In this document: one piece after another, positions 40,699-50,254 of the stretch
Layout of the letters: each line of letters starts with the position of its first letter
Numbering within the stretch: the first letter of the stretch is position 1
From: Phymatolithon calcareum
Lineage: Eukaryota; Rhodophyta; Florideophyceae; Hapalidiales
DNA length: 64,000 bases
Assembly: GCA_977006965.1 (NCBI GenBank)
Contig: OZ345360.1
Coordinates: forward strand, 2,790,001 to 2,854,000
Direction of reading: 5' to 3'
Notes under the pieces: generated by a model
What the model saw: only the letters and a program-made list of their open reading frames with translations
The model's database searches: none
Told to the model about the DNA's origin: nothing
Made by a program: the position numbers and the translations under genes

Positions 40699-41611
40699 AT
40701 GTCCCCACCAGTTTGCACAACGGCATTACCACACACTGTCACTCGGGCCGCACCCAAAACCATCACCAGCGCAATTCAAACTGATGCTGTAGCAGCTTCT
40801 AATGCCGACATGATTTCTGGAGGTTCCACTGTTTCCTCTGTTCCGGATCAATTCAAGGTTGACATATTTGTTCAGAAGGTGATGGAAATGAAGCCAGAGC
40901 ATCTTCGCCATTACCACTCAGCGATGTGTGAGTTCATGCTTGGAGATGCAGACAGCGATCACTATGAACGGAGAGGCGACTGATGCTACTCCTTTTAGTG
41001 ATTTGTTTACTGAACGCCGCCTCCAGTTTGGCCGGCTTGATCGCTACAGGCTCATATTGAAACCACCTTCAGATGATCTTCTAGATGCACACGATGCTCT
41101 CTCCACAAGGAGACAGTTATTCAATGATTCTCCTAATCTGGGTCTGATTGCCAAAGCGAACAAAATGGCGGATAGAGACGTCGAAATCTTCACGCATTGT
41201 AAATGATTTCGTTTTTCCACAGGTATAACCACTTTGAAGTCTCAACTATCTAACCATACAAATGATTTCCCAGGCCTCTCTATCACGAACTTCCAGATAT
41301 ACAACAATGCTGCGTCCATGTATAAACAGAGGAATCCGGCTATTGCCTTCTTGATTCCCGAAAAGGTGTCCAATATTAAGAAACCTTTTTCGTTTTATCC
41401 AACTCCTGCACCGCTGGTTCATGACGAGTCAGGTGTTCGAATTTCCAGCGTTGCAGAAGTTGGGAATCACAATGTCGTTGTTTTCTTCAACATCGTCGGT
41501 GCTTTTTATTCGAAGAGTTTGCATATAAAACCGCGTATGATTTACGTGAAGAAAGTGGCGCCTGTAGAGCGCTCATTGTCTAAGAAGCTGCGTACTGATA
41601 TTCTGATATAA
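40699..41611 (+). CDS. P-orf2, about 290 residues, needs a frame change and a skipped TGA
   Basis: Frame 1 opens with MSPPVCTTALPHTVTRAAP and reads to RRGD and TGA at 40981-40983. Frame 2 takes over and reads to TGA at 41204, then the same frame continues to 41611 (ITTLKSQLSN to DILI). Both joins can be explained by very short introns with GT-AG ends: 40928-40955 (GTGAGT...ACAG, 28 nt, which corrects the frame) and 41199-41222 (GTAAAT...ACAG, 24 nt; GTAAGT in copy A, which removes the TGA). A +1 shift at the first TGA plus readthrough of the second, or simple decay, are the alternatives. The product would be soluble, with a Ser/Thr/Ala-rich start and a beta-rich C-terminal part (VGNHNVVVFFNIVGAFY). 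I do not recognise it. Confidence 0.4.
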
Positions 41612-41921
41612 TTAGACTCATCTGCACGATTCTCTATTGTCCCAAATGGGGCCTTCCTGAAAACACAAAAACGGGATTTGTGCGTACAAAACCTGTCACT
41701 TTTTGGGCACCTGTCACGTTTTGTGTAGTCGCAAACGCAGTTTTTTTCACTAGAGCCATCCCCTAGTGAGAAAAATTTGGAAGAGACCCAAAACGAGATT
41801 TAAAGTGAGTTGGGGACAGCTGGCACTCCATTCCCTGAAATTTTCTCTTTCCATGCTCATGTATCTCCACCCCATTCAATCACCCATTCGCGTTCGATCA
41901 ACCCGCTCTCCGAAATGGGCA

Positions 41922-42330
41922 TTAGACAAAGCTGCCAGGATTTAGCCTGTGCTTCCAACCATGTCTACTTCGTGCAATTGCCTCATAAGCGCCCCCTTTC
42001 TCTCCTACTGTTCTGCACGAGGGCCGCACAAGATCTGAGTGCTCACTGAAGGCATTGACGACGAATTTGGCGATAATAATGATGATGACGTATCCTTGCA
42101 TGAGCGTGAAAACGGGAACAATTCGTCGCGAGAGATACATCAGGCCCTCCCGCGTCCCTTGGTGCATCGACGGCAATCCGGAATTCGAAGATAAACTAGC
42201 GATAGTGGAGAGTTGACCAGTCTTCTCAAGTTACAGGTAGTTCATGATCAAAACCGGCGAGAAGCAGAGCGCAAGTATCGTGCCGAACAGAGAGAGGAAG
42301 AGCGGAATGAGCGTGCAGAGCAGAAATGAT
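41922..42330 (-). pseudogene. P antisense membrane protein fragment 2, copy B
   Basis: On the minus strand, 42330-42240 reads as a hydrophobic segment (FLLCTLIPLFLSLFGTILA then CFSPVLIMNYL). A TAA follows, then the same frame continues with LEKTGQLSTIASLSS and the helix VFTLMQGYVIIIIIAKFVV, ending at 41922. It looks like a decayed multi-helix membrane protein. Copy A shows the same with an extra TAA. Confidence 0.35.
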
Positions 42331-42510
42331 GATTGTTTCCCTCAACATGAAAAATAGAGCTTTGAAGCTCTTGGCTTCAATCCTATTTTACGAACGTCAT
42401 GTGATTGTCTAATAGTAGAATGAATAAAAAGATGCTCGAGGAATGGCTGCTCTTGAAAAACGAACATTTAAATCGGCTCTCAGCCGCTGCACACACTCCC
42501 ACCACGGATA

Positions 42511-43044
42511 CTATGGGATATACTCTCGAGTGCGACGATTAAGCACGTCAGTAGCTGTTTTTTTAGGAGAAGATCCAAACTGTAAGTCATTTGTGTCGTC
42601 TTTAAATTTTTGTCCTGTATTCGTCCGGTCATCTCCCAGTAACGAAGCATCGGTAAAGATGAATTTTGAGATCCTACTCAACCCCAAACAGACTGTTAAC
42701 ATCTGCGCTAAGTTTCGGAATAAAAGTGGTAAGAATTCGGTCCATTCCAACAAGAGTCGCCCTCAAATTGAACAAATAAACGACCCGAAAAGCACAGCAA
42801 AAGCCACTCTCATGCTCTCACGTGCCCGAGTGAGTATGAAATGAGAGATGTGGCTCTGAATGGTCGGATAGTGTTGGATCTGAGTGTCCATGTTCTTTTC
42901 TGCTTGCACGGCTCGACCGTATTGCCAGCATGTACTGATTACACCCAAGATGCTAGAAGTTGAAATTTCCAACCCAGTTCCCCGGTGGGAAGTACTGCCT
43001 TTAGTACCAATAACGCGCGCAAAATTTTGTGTTTCAGATCGCAC
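42511..43044 (-). pseudogene. P antisense membrane protein fragment 1, copy B (in-frame TGA)
   Basis: Same-phase frames 43044-42763 and 42753-42511 with one TGA at 42763-42765, shared with copy A. Hydrophobic segments flank the stop. It probably belonged to the same gene as 41922-42330, joined by an intron (42240-42510), but no splice sites can be fixed. Confidence 0.35.
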
Positions 43045-43340
43045 AGTGGTTAAAAAGCATAAAAATCAGTCACGCTCTCCCCCAATACGTCGAGTCTTAT
43101 TTTTTGTTTCAGGAAGGCCCCAATGATAGCTGTGATAGTAAATTTGTTCATCGGCAATTTCTTCCGAGCAAAAAATTGCGATACTGTCGGTCTACGGTCG
43201 GAAACACCTCTTGGGCGGGACGTGCACGGAAACAGACTTAAGGGAGGTGCTGTGCAGGTGTTCTCAGAAAGATGTAAGTGAAATTGAAGACCGACACGAC
43301 GTCATGGCCGCTGCTTTAATCCTCCGCATAAATCTCAGCG

Positions 43341-44180
43341 GCCCAGGAAGACGCTCTAGTTCAATATTTGCCTCTTTCACAATTGCTATTCATCTGGCCT
43401 TGATAACCCAAAATAAGCACCAGAGCGATTTTTACAGACTCGACGAAAAAATCTTAAGCTTCCTCTCATTCCAAACGGAATATATCTGCGAACACACGCA
43501 CGAGGTCGAGTTGGCAGCACGACACTAAATGGTATTCAGAAAGCACACTTTTTTGCCGTATAATCTAAGACTTTTGCCGACATCGTCAACACGAAGACCT
43601 ATGCTCGATGTTTCATTGATCACGATTGTGCGGTTGCCCTATGATGGCTAATTGACATCAGCTTATGCGTTGCTTATTGGATACCATTCCTTCCTCCGCT
43701 TGTTGCAAAGCTTCGTTAGGGCACTCTTCGTCTCTGAGATGTCCGATATCCTTCGATACCTTTTCCAGATCTTCTTCTCTTCCTTTGTATTTTTCCGTGC
43801 TTCTCGACACTGCAAATGTATGCCCTGTTTGCGCCAACGCCGAATACACAGTCCGACTCCGCTGGCGGCTGCTCTCTAACATATTGCAATCGACAGCACC
43901 CGCAGCCGCACAGAGAACGATTCGCGCCGCCCCTTCGTCGCAGAAATCGTGTCGTGTCCGCAGTTCCAGGGATGGACCGCGGTGTTTGTTGTTGGTGAAT
44001 ATAAAACGTGGAAGCAAACCGTCTGCCCCTTATCAGGCTTTTTGGTGCTGAATGTGAAGTTCTCTATCTGATAATCAAAGTAAACTGCAGTTTCTTCGAC
44101 TTCCTCTTCACCCCAGATACTCCATGCGTAACGTTGAGGTGAAGAGAAGGGAAAACGTTAAAGCCAAGATTCTCTTATTT
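43341..44180 (+). repeat. Family F fragment (Helitron-leader-like), left of the DIRS-like insertion
   Basis: Matches parts of the Helitron leader: 43350-43660 to about 14930-15240, the antisense coiled-coil piece 43658-43790, and 43960-44180 to about 16130-16335. It lacks the middle part of the leader and has instead a GC-rich block (43790-43960) shared with 52980-53160. The sequence breaks off near 44180 and resumes at 48268, with the DIRS-like element in between. Confidence 0.6.
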
Positions 44181-44449
44181 TCTGATACTTGTTTGTGAAA
44201 AGATTCGTATTTATATGCCAGTACTATAGTCGTCGCAGGTAAGGGGGGAAGATTCCTTTCTTCAATCTAAGCTAAACTGCTTACACACTCAACCACGCGC
44301 ATGACCACATCCGCTCATAGAGTCCCATGTCGTATGAGAGCTCTCATAGCGAATGCGTTCGCGTTCGTCTCGGTTCGGCCTTTGTGAATCGGCTCCGCCA
44401 CCCCTTTACTCTGGTGGTGGCGAAACGTTGAAAAGCTTATATCGTTGCG

Positions 44450-44647
44450 CTAACCGCCGTTCGAAACGACGTCCGTTCGAAACGACGTCGGAGTTGAGGA
44501 GAAAATGTTTTGAAGTTGATGCTGAACCTGGTCGGGTTGAAGGTATTGTTGCATAGACTTTGATGACGCCCATCGTCCACGAAGTTGGTTTTTGGTGCTC
44601 TTGTCGACTCGGAGAGCTAGTAGCTCATACCGTCCGGGACGGTCCAT
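44450..44647 (-). pseudogene. Overlapping ORF after the RT gene, possible recombinase leftover (weak)
   Basis: A 65-codon frame overlapping the end of the RT gene in another phase: MDRPGRYELLALRVDKSTK, then QLRGRWASSKSMQQYLQP. In DIRS elements a tyrosine recombinase gene overlaps the RT end. The GRW.S...M..YL stretch faintly resembles the end of such a recombinase, but the catalytic core is missing. Confidence 0.25.
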
Positions 44648-46178
44648 CAGCGGGGTTAGATTCGCTTCTGATATATATGCACTTTATATGTAAGTCCCCG
44701 GCCAACGTAAGAGCTGCCACTTGTCTGCAAATATGATAGAGTCCAAGACTCGATCTTCCTTTCTCTAGCGCCCCAATGAGCGCTTGATTGTCCACTCCAA
44801 TGACCAACCTTTTTCCAAAGTTCATTTTGTTGCGTAAAAACCACTTAAGACCCAGTATGAGTGCTTTACCTTCGAGAATGTTGATATGTGCGCTATTGCG
44901 CCATCGATGCCTGATTGCGACTTTCCATGTTTTTCGACTCTGCCACTCACTTATTGGCTCACCATGCAGTAGTGATAGGTACTCGTCCTCGGTTGCATCA
45001 GTGTAAACAACCCCTGCTCCAAAATTGCTTGCGTCAATGCAGAGGATTTTCTCGGAGAATTTGCGTTTGATGTTGCCGTATATGAGAGGTGAGAGATTTG
45101 AAAGAGTCCATAATTCGCATCGGGCGCCATACCTTGGGATTGGGCAGTAGGTATCGGCATGCAGCATTTCATAACATTCTTTTAGGATCGACAACATTGG
45201 CCGACGTAGGAGGAGGAACCACACCCATTTTCCCAAAAGTGTAGACAGGTTATCATGTGACCATAGATTAGCCCTCACCATTCGGTGAGTATCGGAGAGG
45301 ACTTCACCCATCTTAATTGTTCTCGGTAAAAGGGTACCATTCTTTTTGACTTCAATGCCAAGAATGTCCGTTGATTCTTTTGGTGGTAGCTCCACCTTTC
45401 CATCCCCCGGCGGGAATCCAATATCCTCACATTTGTCGCGGGCGGCAACCACATGTTCCCTAACTTCGGTTAAGTCAGTTCCCATGCAGAAAAAATCGTC
45501 GATATAGGCACCGTCTCGCGCTTCATTGAGGATGAGGTGGCTGGATGGTCGGATGGTGTCGTCGGGGTTTAGACAAGGAATTTGACTTAAGGCGTTTTCA
45601 TGGATTGATTGCCCCAAAAATACCGAATGTGACCAACCCATGGGTAGCACACATACCATGGGCCAGTATTTGACTCCCTCGATTGTCACAGCAGGGAGTC
45701 CGAAAAACGTCCATATCCATTTCGGCATTTTAATACGGTGGTAAAAGTTGTCCATGTCGGTCTTGCCGCAGTGTAGGTACTCGTCGGATCCGAGGTAGAG
45801 GTCAACGAAGTCCCCGGGGTTTGGTAGAACAACCTCAGGAGAAGGGGTGAAGAATAAATTTGCCTTCCGAGCATCAATGATTAAGCGCTGTTTGTCCTTT
45901 TTCGGTACAGCAAATATGCCATTAAGGACAGTCGGTTTGGTAGTGCTTAGGAAGACGATTCCTTTTTCTCGTAATTTGAGGATGACCTGGTAGTACTCAC
46001 GGGGGTCAACTCCAACATAACCTTGGATTGATTTTAACTCATCATTGGTTGGTTTTGGGTCTTTTAAAACATTGTCAGGTGTAGCATATTTCATAGCAAG
46101 TTCCGGCGGCAAGGCGTCAAGCAGCTCGACGCTTCCTGCCACTCCGTCAGAAGGCAACGATAATTTTGAGGCCTCCAT
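44625..46178 (-). CDS. Reverse transcriptase-RNase H of a DIRS-like element
   Basis: 517 residues. RT: NGIFAVPKKDKQRLIIDAR at 86-104, motif A KTDMDNFYHRI (139-149), motif B LPMGWSHSVFLGQ (178-190), the catalytic YIDD box (225-228). RNase H follows: CIDASNFGAG with D382, INILEGKAL with E436, VIGVDNQALIGAL with D463, and the ending SESNPADGPSR with D511. The RT-RNase H order with a terminal NPADGPSR is typical of DIRS/Ngaro-type polyproteins. All catalytic residues are present, so this copy may be young. The ATG start lies 390 bp after the end of the gag-like ORF. It copies the element's RNA into DNA. Confidence 0.85.
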   Translation of the reverse strand: MEASKLSLPSDGVAGSVELLDALPPELAMKYATPDNVLKDPKPTNDELKSIQGYVGVDPREYYQVILKLREKGIVFLSTTKPTVLNGIFAVPKKDKQRLIIDARKANLFFTPSPEVVLPNPGDFVDLYLGSDEYLHCGKTDMDNFYHRIKMPKWIWTFFGLPAVTIEGVKYWPMVCVLPMGWSHSVFLGQSIHENALSQIPCLNPDDTIRPSSHLILNEARDGAYIDDFFCMGTDLTEVREHVVAARDKCEDIGFPPGDGKVELPPKESTDILGIEVKKNGTLLPRTIKMGEVLSDTHRMVRANLWSHDNLSTLLGKWVWFLLLRRPMLSILKECYEMLHADTYCPIPRYGARCELWTLSNLSPLIYGNIKRKFSEKILCIDASNFGAGVVYTDATEDEYLSLLHGEPISEWQSRKTWKVAIRHRWRNSAHINILEGKALILGLKWFLRNKMNFGKRLVIGVDNQALIGALEKGRSSLGLYHICRQVAALTLAGDLHIKCIYIRSESNPADGPSRTV

Positions 46179-46340
46179 CTAAGTTTTCGGTTGACAACGC
46201 TCGGCTAAATAGGTAGAGCTTTCTGGTGGTACTCTCGTTGTCACCCATCGGTCCGCACGTGACAATAGTTGCCGGCGGAACGCCCGGTCGCATGAATCAC
46301 TCACTGAAGAACATATTTCCGATTGACTGGCCGTGAGTTG

Positions 46341-46622
46341 TTAGTCGTTGAAAATTAGGGGTACATCCATGCTGGCGACCTGCCCCCTGGAGAGGGCATT
46401 GAGGCAGGTTAGTACGTGCGCGTTGGCCGTCAGTATGGCATTTTCCTTACGTAATCGCGACCTATGGCGAGGCCCTTTTCCACTCGTCCTGCCATTAATT
46501 CCCCTGATCGGTAGGGGGAATAACTCACGTCGGTCATCGGTAACAAATCTTTTCATTTCTGTTCTACTAATTTTTGCGAGCCCCAGAAGCCCCCTTTTTC
46601 TTTGTGTCGGGATTCTTTCCAA
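46341..46622 (-). other. Open frame between gag-like and RT genes (weak)
   Basis: A 93-codon frame overlapping the end of the gag-like ORF in another phase (opens MERIPTQRKRGLLGLAKIS, ends SMDVPLIFND). Basic. It could be reached by frameshift from gag and would bring the translation near the RT start, but nothing proves use. Confidence 0.25.
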
Positions 46623-47247
46623 GGGGCTTCATGAGCTCACGTTCGAGTCGCGTTGCACGGCGGGCGGCTCGTAATTCTCCCGCTTTCTCGGTAAAGGTCC
46701 ATCGGCCACGTGGTGCATTGCGGCCGGTTGTCGTGTTAGTAAGGACCTCGATCTGTTGCGCAAGATCGTTCGGTGTCGCTCCGCTGCTGTCGCTATCGCT
46801 TTCCGCTAGTTGAACTCTCTTTGGTTGACCTCTTTTAGAGTTCTTTCTCTTTTTGTGTCCTCGCGACGGGCCCGGGTTGGATGGGCCCTCCCTAGTTTTG
46901 GGTTTGTTGCGCGTTCGGGTTTTGCGAGAGGGCCCGGCGTTGGATGGCCCTCCTCTAGAATTGGTTGGATTGTTAGCATCATCGTTACGCGCATCGTTTA
47001 GGTCCGTGTCATCGTATCCACTTCCACTACGCACCGGTGCCGGTAAATTTCCGGCGACCACGTTAGTAATTACCTCGCATAAATCGTTAGTATCGCATCG
47101 CAGTGGCACAGTGCGCAAAGCACCCAGTTTCGAATTCAAAAACTCAATCATCCCGGTCTGGAACTCACGTCCTCGGTTTTCATAAGTCTTCAAACTCTTA
47201 CTTACCACATCTTTTAACTTCGATATATAGTCTCCATCTTTTCCCAT
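46567..47247 (-). CDS. Gag-like protein of the DIRS-like element
   Basis: 226 residues from an ATG (MGKDGDYISKLKDVVSKSL). A helical N-terminal third, then an Asn/Asp/Ser-rich linker with repeated GPSN(A/P)GPSR units (about residues 104-128), a basic region (HKKRKNSKRGQPKRVQ) suited to RNA binding, an acidic SDSDSSG patch, and a basic C-terminal helix. No zinc knuckle. Position upstream of RT on the same strand supports a structural or RNA-binding role. Confidence 0.6.
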   Translation of the reverse strand: MGKDGDYISKLKDVVSKSLKTYENRGREFQTGMIEFLNSKLGALRTVPLRCDTNDLCEVITNVVAGNLPAPVRSGSGYDDTDLNDARNDDANNPTNSRGGPSNAGPSRKTRTRNKPKTREGPSNPGPSRGHKKRKNSKRGQPKRVQLAESDSDSSGATPNDLAQQIEVLTNTTTGRNAPRGRWTFTEKAGELRAARRATRLERELMKPLGKNPDTKKKGASGARKN

Positions 47248-47396
47248 CCCCGCGAAGAGTTCAATAAACTCTCCTAATAGCAGCCTGTTGCTGCTTTGAT
47301 TGCTTTTGTTAGCAGGTGATATTTTCGAAGAGGCGCCTCACCCACGGCATCCCCTCCTAGTCCCATTCCCTAAGGGACGAGGGCGAGTGTTGTGAA

Positions 47397-47678
47397 CTAA
47401 CACAGGTGACACTCACAGTCTAAATAGACAACACCGTCAACAGGTAGCAGGTTCAATAACCCATATGCCCACCCATCCTCGTAAACGTCGGCGTCCTCGT
47501 TAGAGTTCGATTCGAACGTTCCTTGCCAGTGCGATACAGGCCAGTCGACTTCACTAGTTATTACCAGATCCGCCTCGCACGTCACCATGTCCAACCTCGA
47601 GAGAAGGAGTTCCAACACCACTTCCATTGACGAACCAGAACTGATAGCACAGTTAAGATGAGAACTCAAACACTCCAC
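47397..47678 (-). other. Acidic open frame upstream of gag (weak)
   Basis: A 93-codon frame, acidic and hydrophobic (SMEVVLELLLSRLDMV; SNSNEDADVYEDGW; a Cys pair at the end). No good ATG at the start (GTG); the first ATG is about residue 18. It lies in the 1-kb leader of the element. It may be coding or a chance frame. Confidence 0.25.
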
Positions 47679-48267
47679 AAATTTATGATCATTTAAAAAG
47701 CTGCGCCGTTATGCGTAGAAGAAAACTTAAAGGCCTCCCCGAGGCCAGGTGTCGCTACTAGGGCATGTTGCCAGGACACCGCGCTTTACAACTTTGACTA
47801 AACGATTCCGATAGGGGTTTACGACTTATGCGAAAAATACCAACGTTATGTGTACATCTCCATCTCCGTACATGTTCATTGCTCATTGTCTCCGAGAAAT
47901 TATATATCGGTCGGGTGCCACCCCGTCCGTCATGAGTCTTCATCTGGTGAAATTGTGCAGCTCTTAGACACCCGAAGGTGCACAGGGGTCGCGACGTGAA
48001 CGCGGCTACACACGAGACCGGGTCAGTAAACCCTCTTTACTAACTCTTGGCCAGAGATCCGTACGTGCACTTCATACTCCTTAGAGACTCACGCCTCCAG
48101 GTAAGTCAGAATCCATTGTGAGTCTTTCCCCCCACCCTGACTTATCCGCACACGAAGTGTGATTCACGCACAAAAACTCCCCCCCAAGACTTGGCGGCAA
48201 TATCCAAATCATTCCACGCCCAAGTCCGAAAATACCGTTCTGCTATGCAAGCTCGCAGAACTCTATA

Positions 48268-48482
48268 TTTGCGAAATTTGAAGGAGGCACGCTACGACGG
48301 GCAAATCAGGAAATGAGAAAGGAAGTTCGAAAATATAAGAGCCATTCCGATACTAGAAGCACGGTCCTGAGGCCAGCGTTAAAAGCGCTTCATAGAGCAG
48401 GATAGAAAATCCAGTTGTGGTCCAACGATGCGGGACCAGGGGCAAAAGATGACTCCACAACCGAAGTGAGGGACGGAAAAAG
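48268..48482 (+). repeat. Family F fragment, right of the DIRS-like insertion
   Basis: Continues the F sequence broken at 44180 (GCGAAATTTGAAGGAGGC..., to GGACGGAAAAAG), matching 16350-16560, 53370-53590 and 57500-57720. Broken at its end by the solo LTR. Confidence 0.65.
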
Positions 48483-48778
48483 TGTGATCGTTCCCTTGTG
48501 TCTGTCGACCACTCCGGTCCCTTTTGTGAGAGTGATAACTTTATTGTTTGGTTCAGGCAAGGTTTCTACTTATACCAATTCGGCAGTGCTCCAATACGTG
48601 TAACCACACTTGCCGATTGCCCGAATTAGGTGTACATTGCGTGCCCTATGTGGCCTTCGCAATGATACCGTGACATGTTCAAATCTAGATATTACGCGTA
48701 GCTTGATATTAGCACATGCACTTGTTGCATGCAACGCGCCAGAAACACTACACATGCAGTAAGCGCTGTGGGTTTACA
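48483..48778. mobile_element. Solo LTR, 296 bp, with 4-bp target duplication
   Basis: The segment starts TGTGATCG and ends GGTTTACA, i.e. TG...CA as in retroviral-type LTRs. It is flanked by AAAG on both sides (48479-48482 and 48779-48782). The same site is uninterrupted at 16550, 53578 and 57712 (GGAAAAAGCCAA or close). No gene inside. It is the scar of an LTR retrotransposon that recombined out; no full-length partner is in the window. Strand cannot be fixed. Confidence 0.75.
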
Positions 48779-49049
48779 AAAGCCAACTGCGGTTGCCCTA
48801 TGATGGCTAATTGACATCAGCTTCGGATTTATGGGGAGCGACTTGAACTTCAGATTCTGATTTTGCACTACCGCACAAGTACTGGGCACGGCAAACGCTT
48901 AGCCTCGCTCTGTTTCAAAAGCTGAAAAGACTGAAAATAGGTAGCTAGGTTTCTGAATAGGGTTGGTAGCGAATCGGGCTATCATGAAAAAGAAGATTGG
49001 TTCCAGCCCCGAGCTCTCACTGGGCGTACACATCTGGCTACATCTACTT

Positions 49050-49740
49050 TTCATACCAGCAAAAAATTGCGATACGGTCCATCTACTGCTGGAAACACCT
49101 CTCGGTCGGGACATGCACGGAAGCAGACTTAAGGGAGGTGCTGAGCAGGTGTGCTCAGAAGATGTAAGTGAAATTTAGGATCGGCAAGGCGTCATGGCTG
49201 CTGTTTTAAACTTCTGCAGAAATCTCAGAGGGAGAGGGGGTCGCTACACATGGGTTCCTATGCGTTTTTGGGCCGTGTTCTGCGAAGATGCAGTCGAGAA
49301 ACACGTTGCTAGGGTGCTGGCTCATTTTTGTGGAGACTGAAGGAGGACAGGACGGGGACGCGTTCAAAGCAAGATTATCTACCGTCTACTTTCAACTCAG
49401 ATGCCGTTACGTGGTCCCTGAAATCGAAAATCGAGTCAGTTCTGCGAAAAATTAATTCCTTAGCATACAATGTCCTTCCTTACACGATATCGGAGTGCGC
49501 ATCTTCCGGAAAGTCTGAAATTGTTTGCGCGAGCTCGAATTTGACTATATGCAAGCCAACGTCCCTTCGGACATTATCTACTCTCTTTACGAGCACGACC
49601 AGCGTCACGGAACTACGGTACACTGTGATCTGTACTCAGTTTACGGTTCTGTCATTATTTTAGTGAAAGACACTCTGGAACTGCCGTGGAAAATACACGG
49701 TAGAGGGCCACGGTTCCTTTTCGTCGCCCTCCTACTATAA
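49050..49740 (+). pseudogene. Broken copy of the 269-codon gene
   Basis: Shares the 1-nt loss (about 49159) and the following TAG with the 37060 copy, so both come from one already dead source copy. Confidence 0.6.
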
Positions 49741-50020
49741 GGGACGTTATAGTACTTGACCCGTCGGTTCCACAGTCTGTCCCAACTGGACTACGCTTTT
49801 GAAATAGAAGCTCGATAGTATTAAATTTTTAAGCATTCTCTAATGAAAAAAGAGTATCCAGTGCCCTAGAAGATCCTCATGATCGCACTATTTGGCTGTA
49901 CAAAAAGTACGACATCCGTTACTGTGAAATATCGCTGGCGGAAGAAACGGAGTAACACCCGCACGCTTCATAGCTCGGATCTTAGGGGCGGTATCAACTG
50001 CGAAGCGGATAAGGGCATAT

Positions 50021-50254
50021 TTAGTTTTTCCTAGCGCTTCTCCCGACCTGCAGTCTTGCTCCCACTCTCCCCGCAGTAGCCGCCACAAACTTATTCACCG
50101 CTACGTGATTTGAACAAATTGGACAAGGACAGGTTCCAACATGCCGTGTGAGCATAACACGAGCAGCGATGCTTTCGCATATACCGGTCGGAACGGAACG
50201 GAGCAGGATTAAGGTGGGCCTGTTCTTATGGCGAATGCGATTCTTCCCTCTCAA
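50021..50254 (-). pseudogene. CPxC exon fragment in family E
   Basis: 77-codon frame nearly identical to 38035-38268 (CPCPICSNHVAVNKFV). Confidence 0.3.

Larger units (their letters stand above)
39658..43340 (+). repeat. U/P repeat, copy B
   Basis: A complete U unit of about 400 bp (39658-40055), a second U start (40062 onward) that leads into P-orf1 and P-orf2, the antisense membrane-protein part (41922-43044), and a final piece homologous to the first codons of the family E gene (43180-43340), after which F-type leader sequence starts. This is the better preserved of the two P copies. Confidence 0.7.
44181..48266 (-). mobile_element. DIRS-like retroelement, about 4.1 kb, inserted in family F
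   Basis: Bounded by the break in F sequence (AAAGCCAAG...TTA on the left, TTTGCGAAATTTGAAGG on the right; uninterrupted at 16333, 53350 and 57485). The gag-like and RT-RNase H genes are on the minus strand. I found no long terminal repeats, no clear terminal inverted repeats and no complete tyrosine recombinase, so DIRS affiliation rests on the RT-RNase H protein. The exact ends are uncertain by about 10 bp. Confidence 0.6.

Noticed and set aside
40978-40984. GAC-TGA-T as an ornithine decarboxylase antizyme-type frameshift site
   Set aside because: The site resembles UCC-UGA-U, but the downstream protein shows none of the antizyme residues I know; an intron or decay explains it equally well.
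30942-43044. An alternative genetic code (TGA as sense codon) for the U/P and neighbouring ORFs
   Set aside because: TAG and TAA also interrupt the same families (34051; near 42226), so ordinary decay is more likely.
33105-43340. Integrated virus as the source of the P genes
   Set aside because: Small packed ORFs invite the idea, but no polymerase, capsid or replication motif could be recognised.
44181-48266. LTRs at the ends of the DIRS-like element
   Set aside because: The two ends were compared by eye in direct and inverted orientation; no repeat longer than a few bases was seen.
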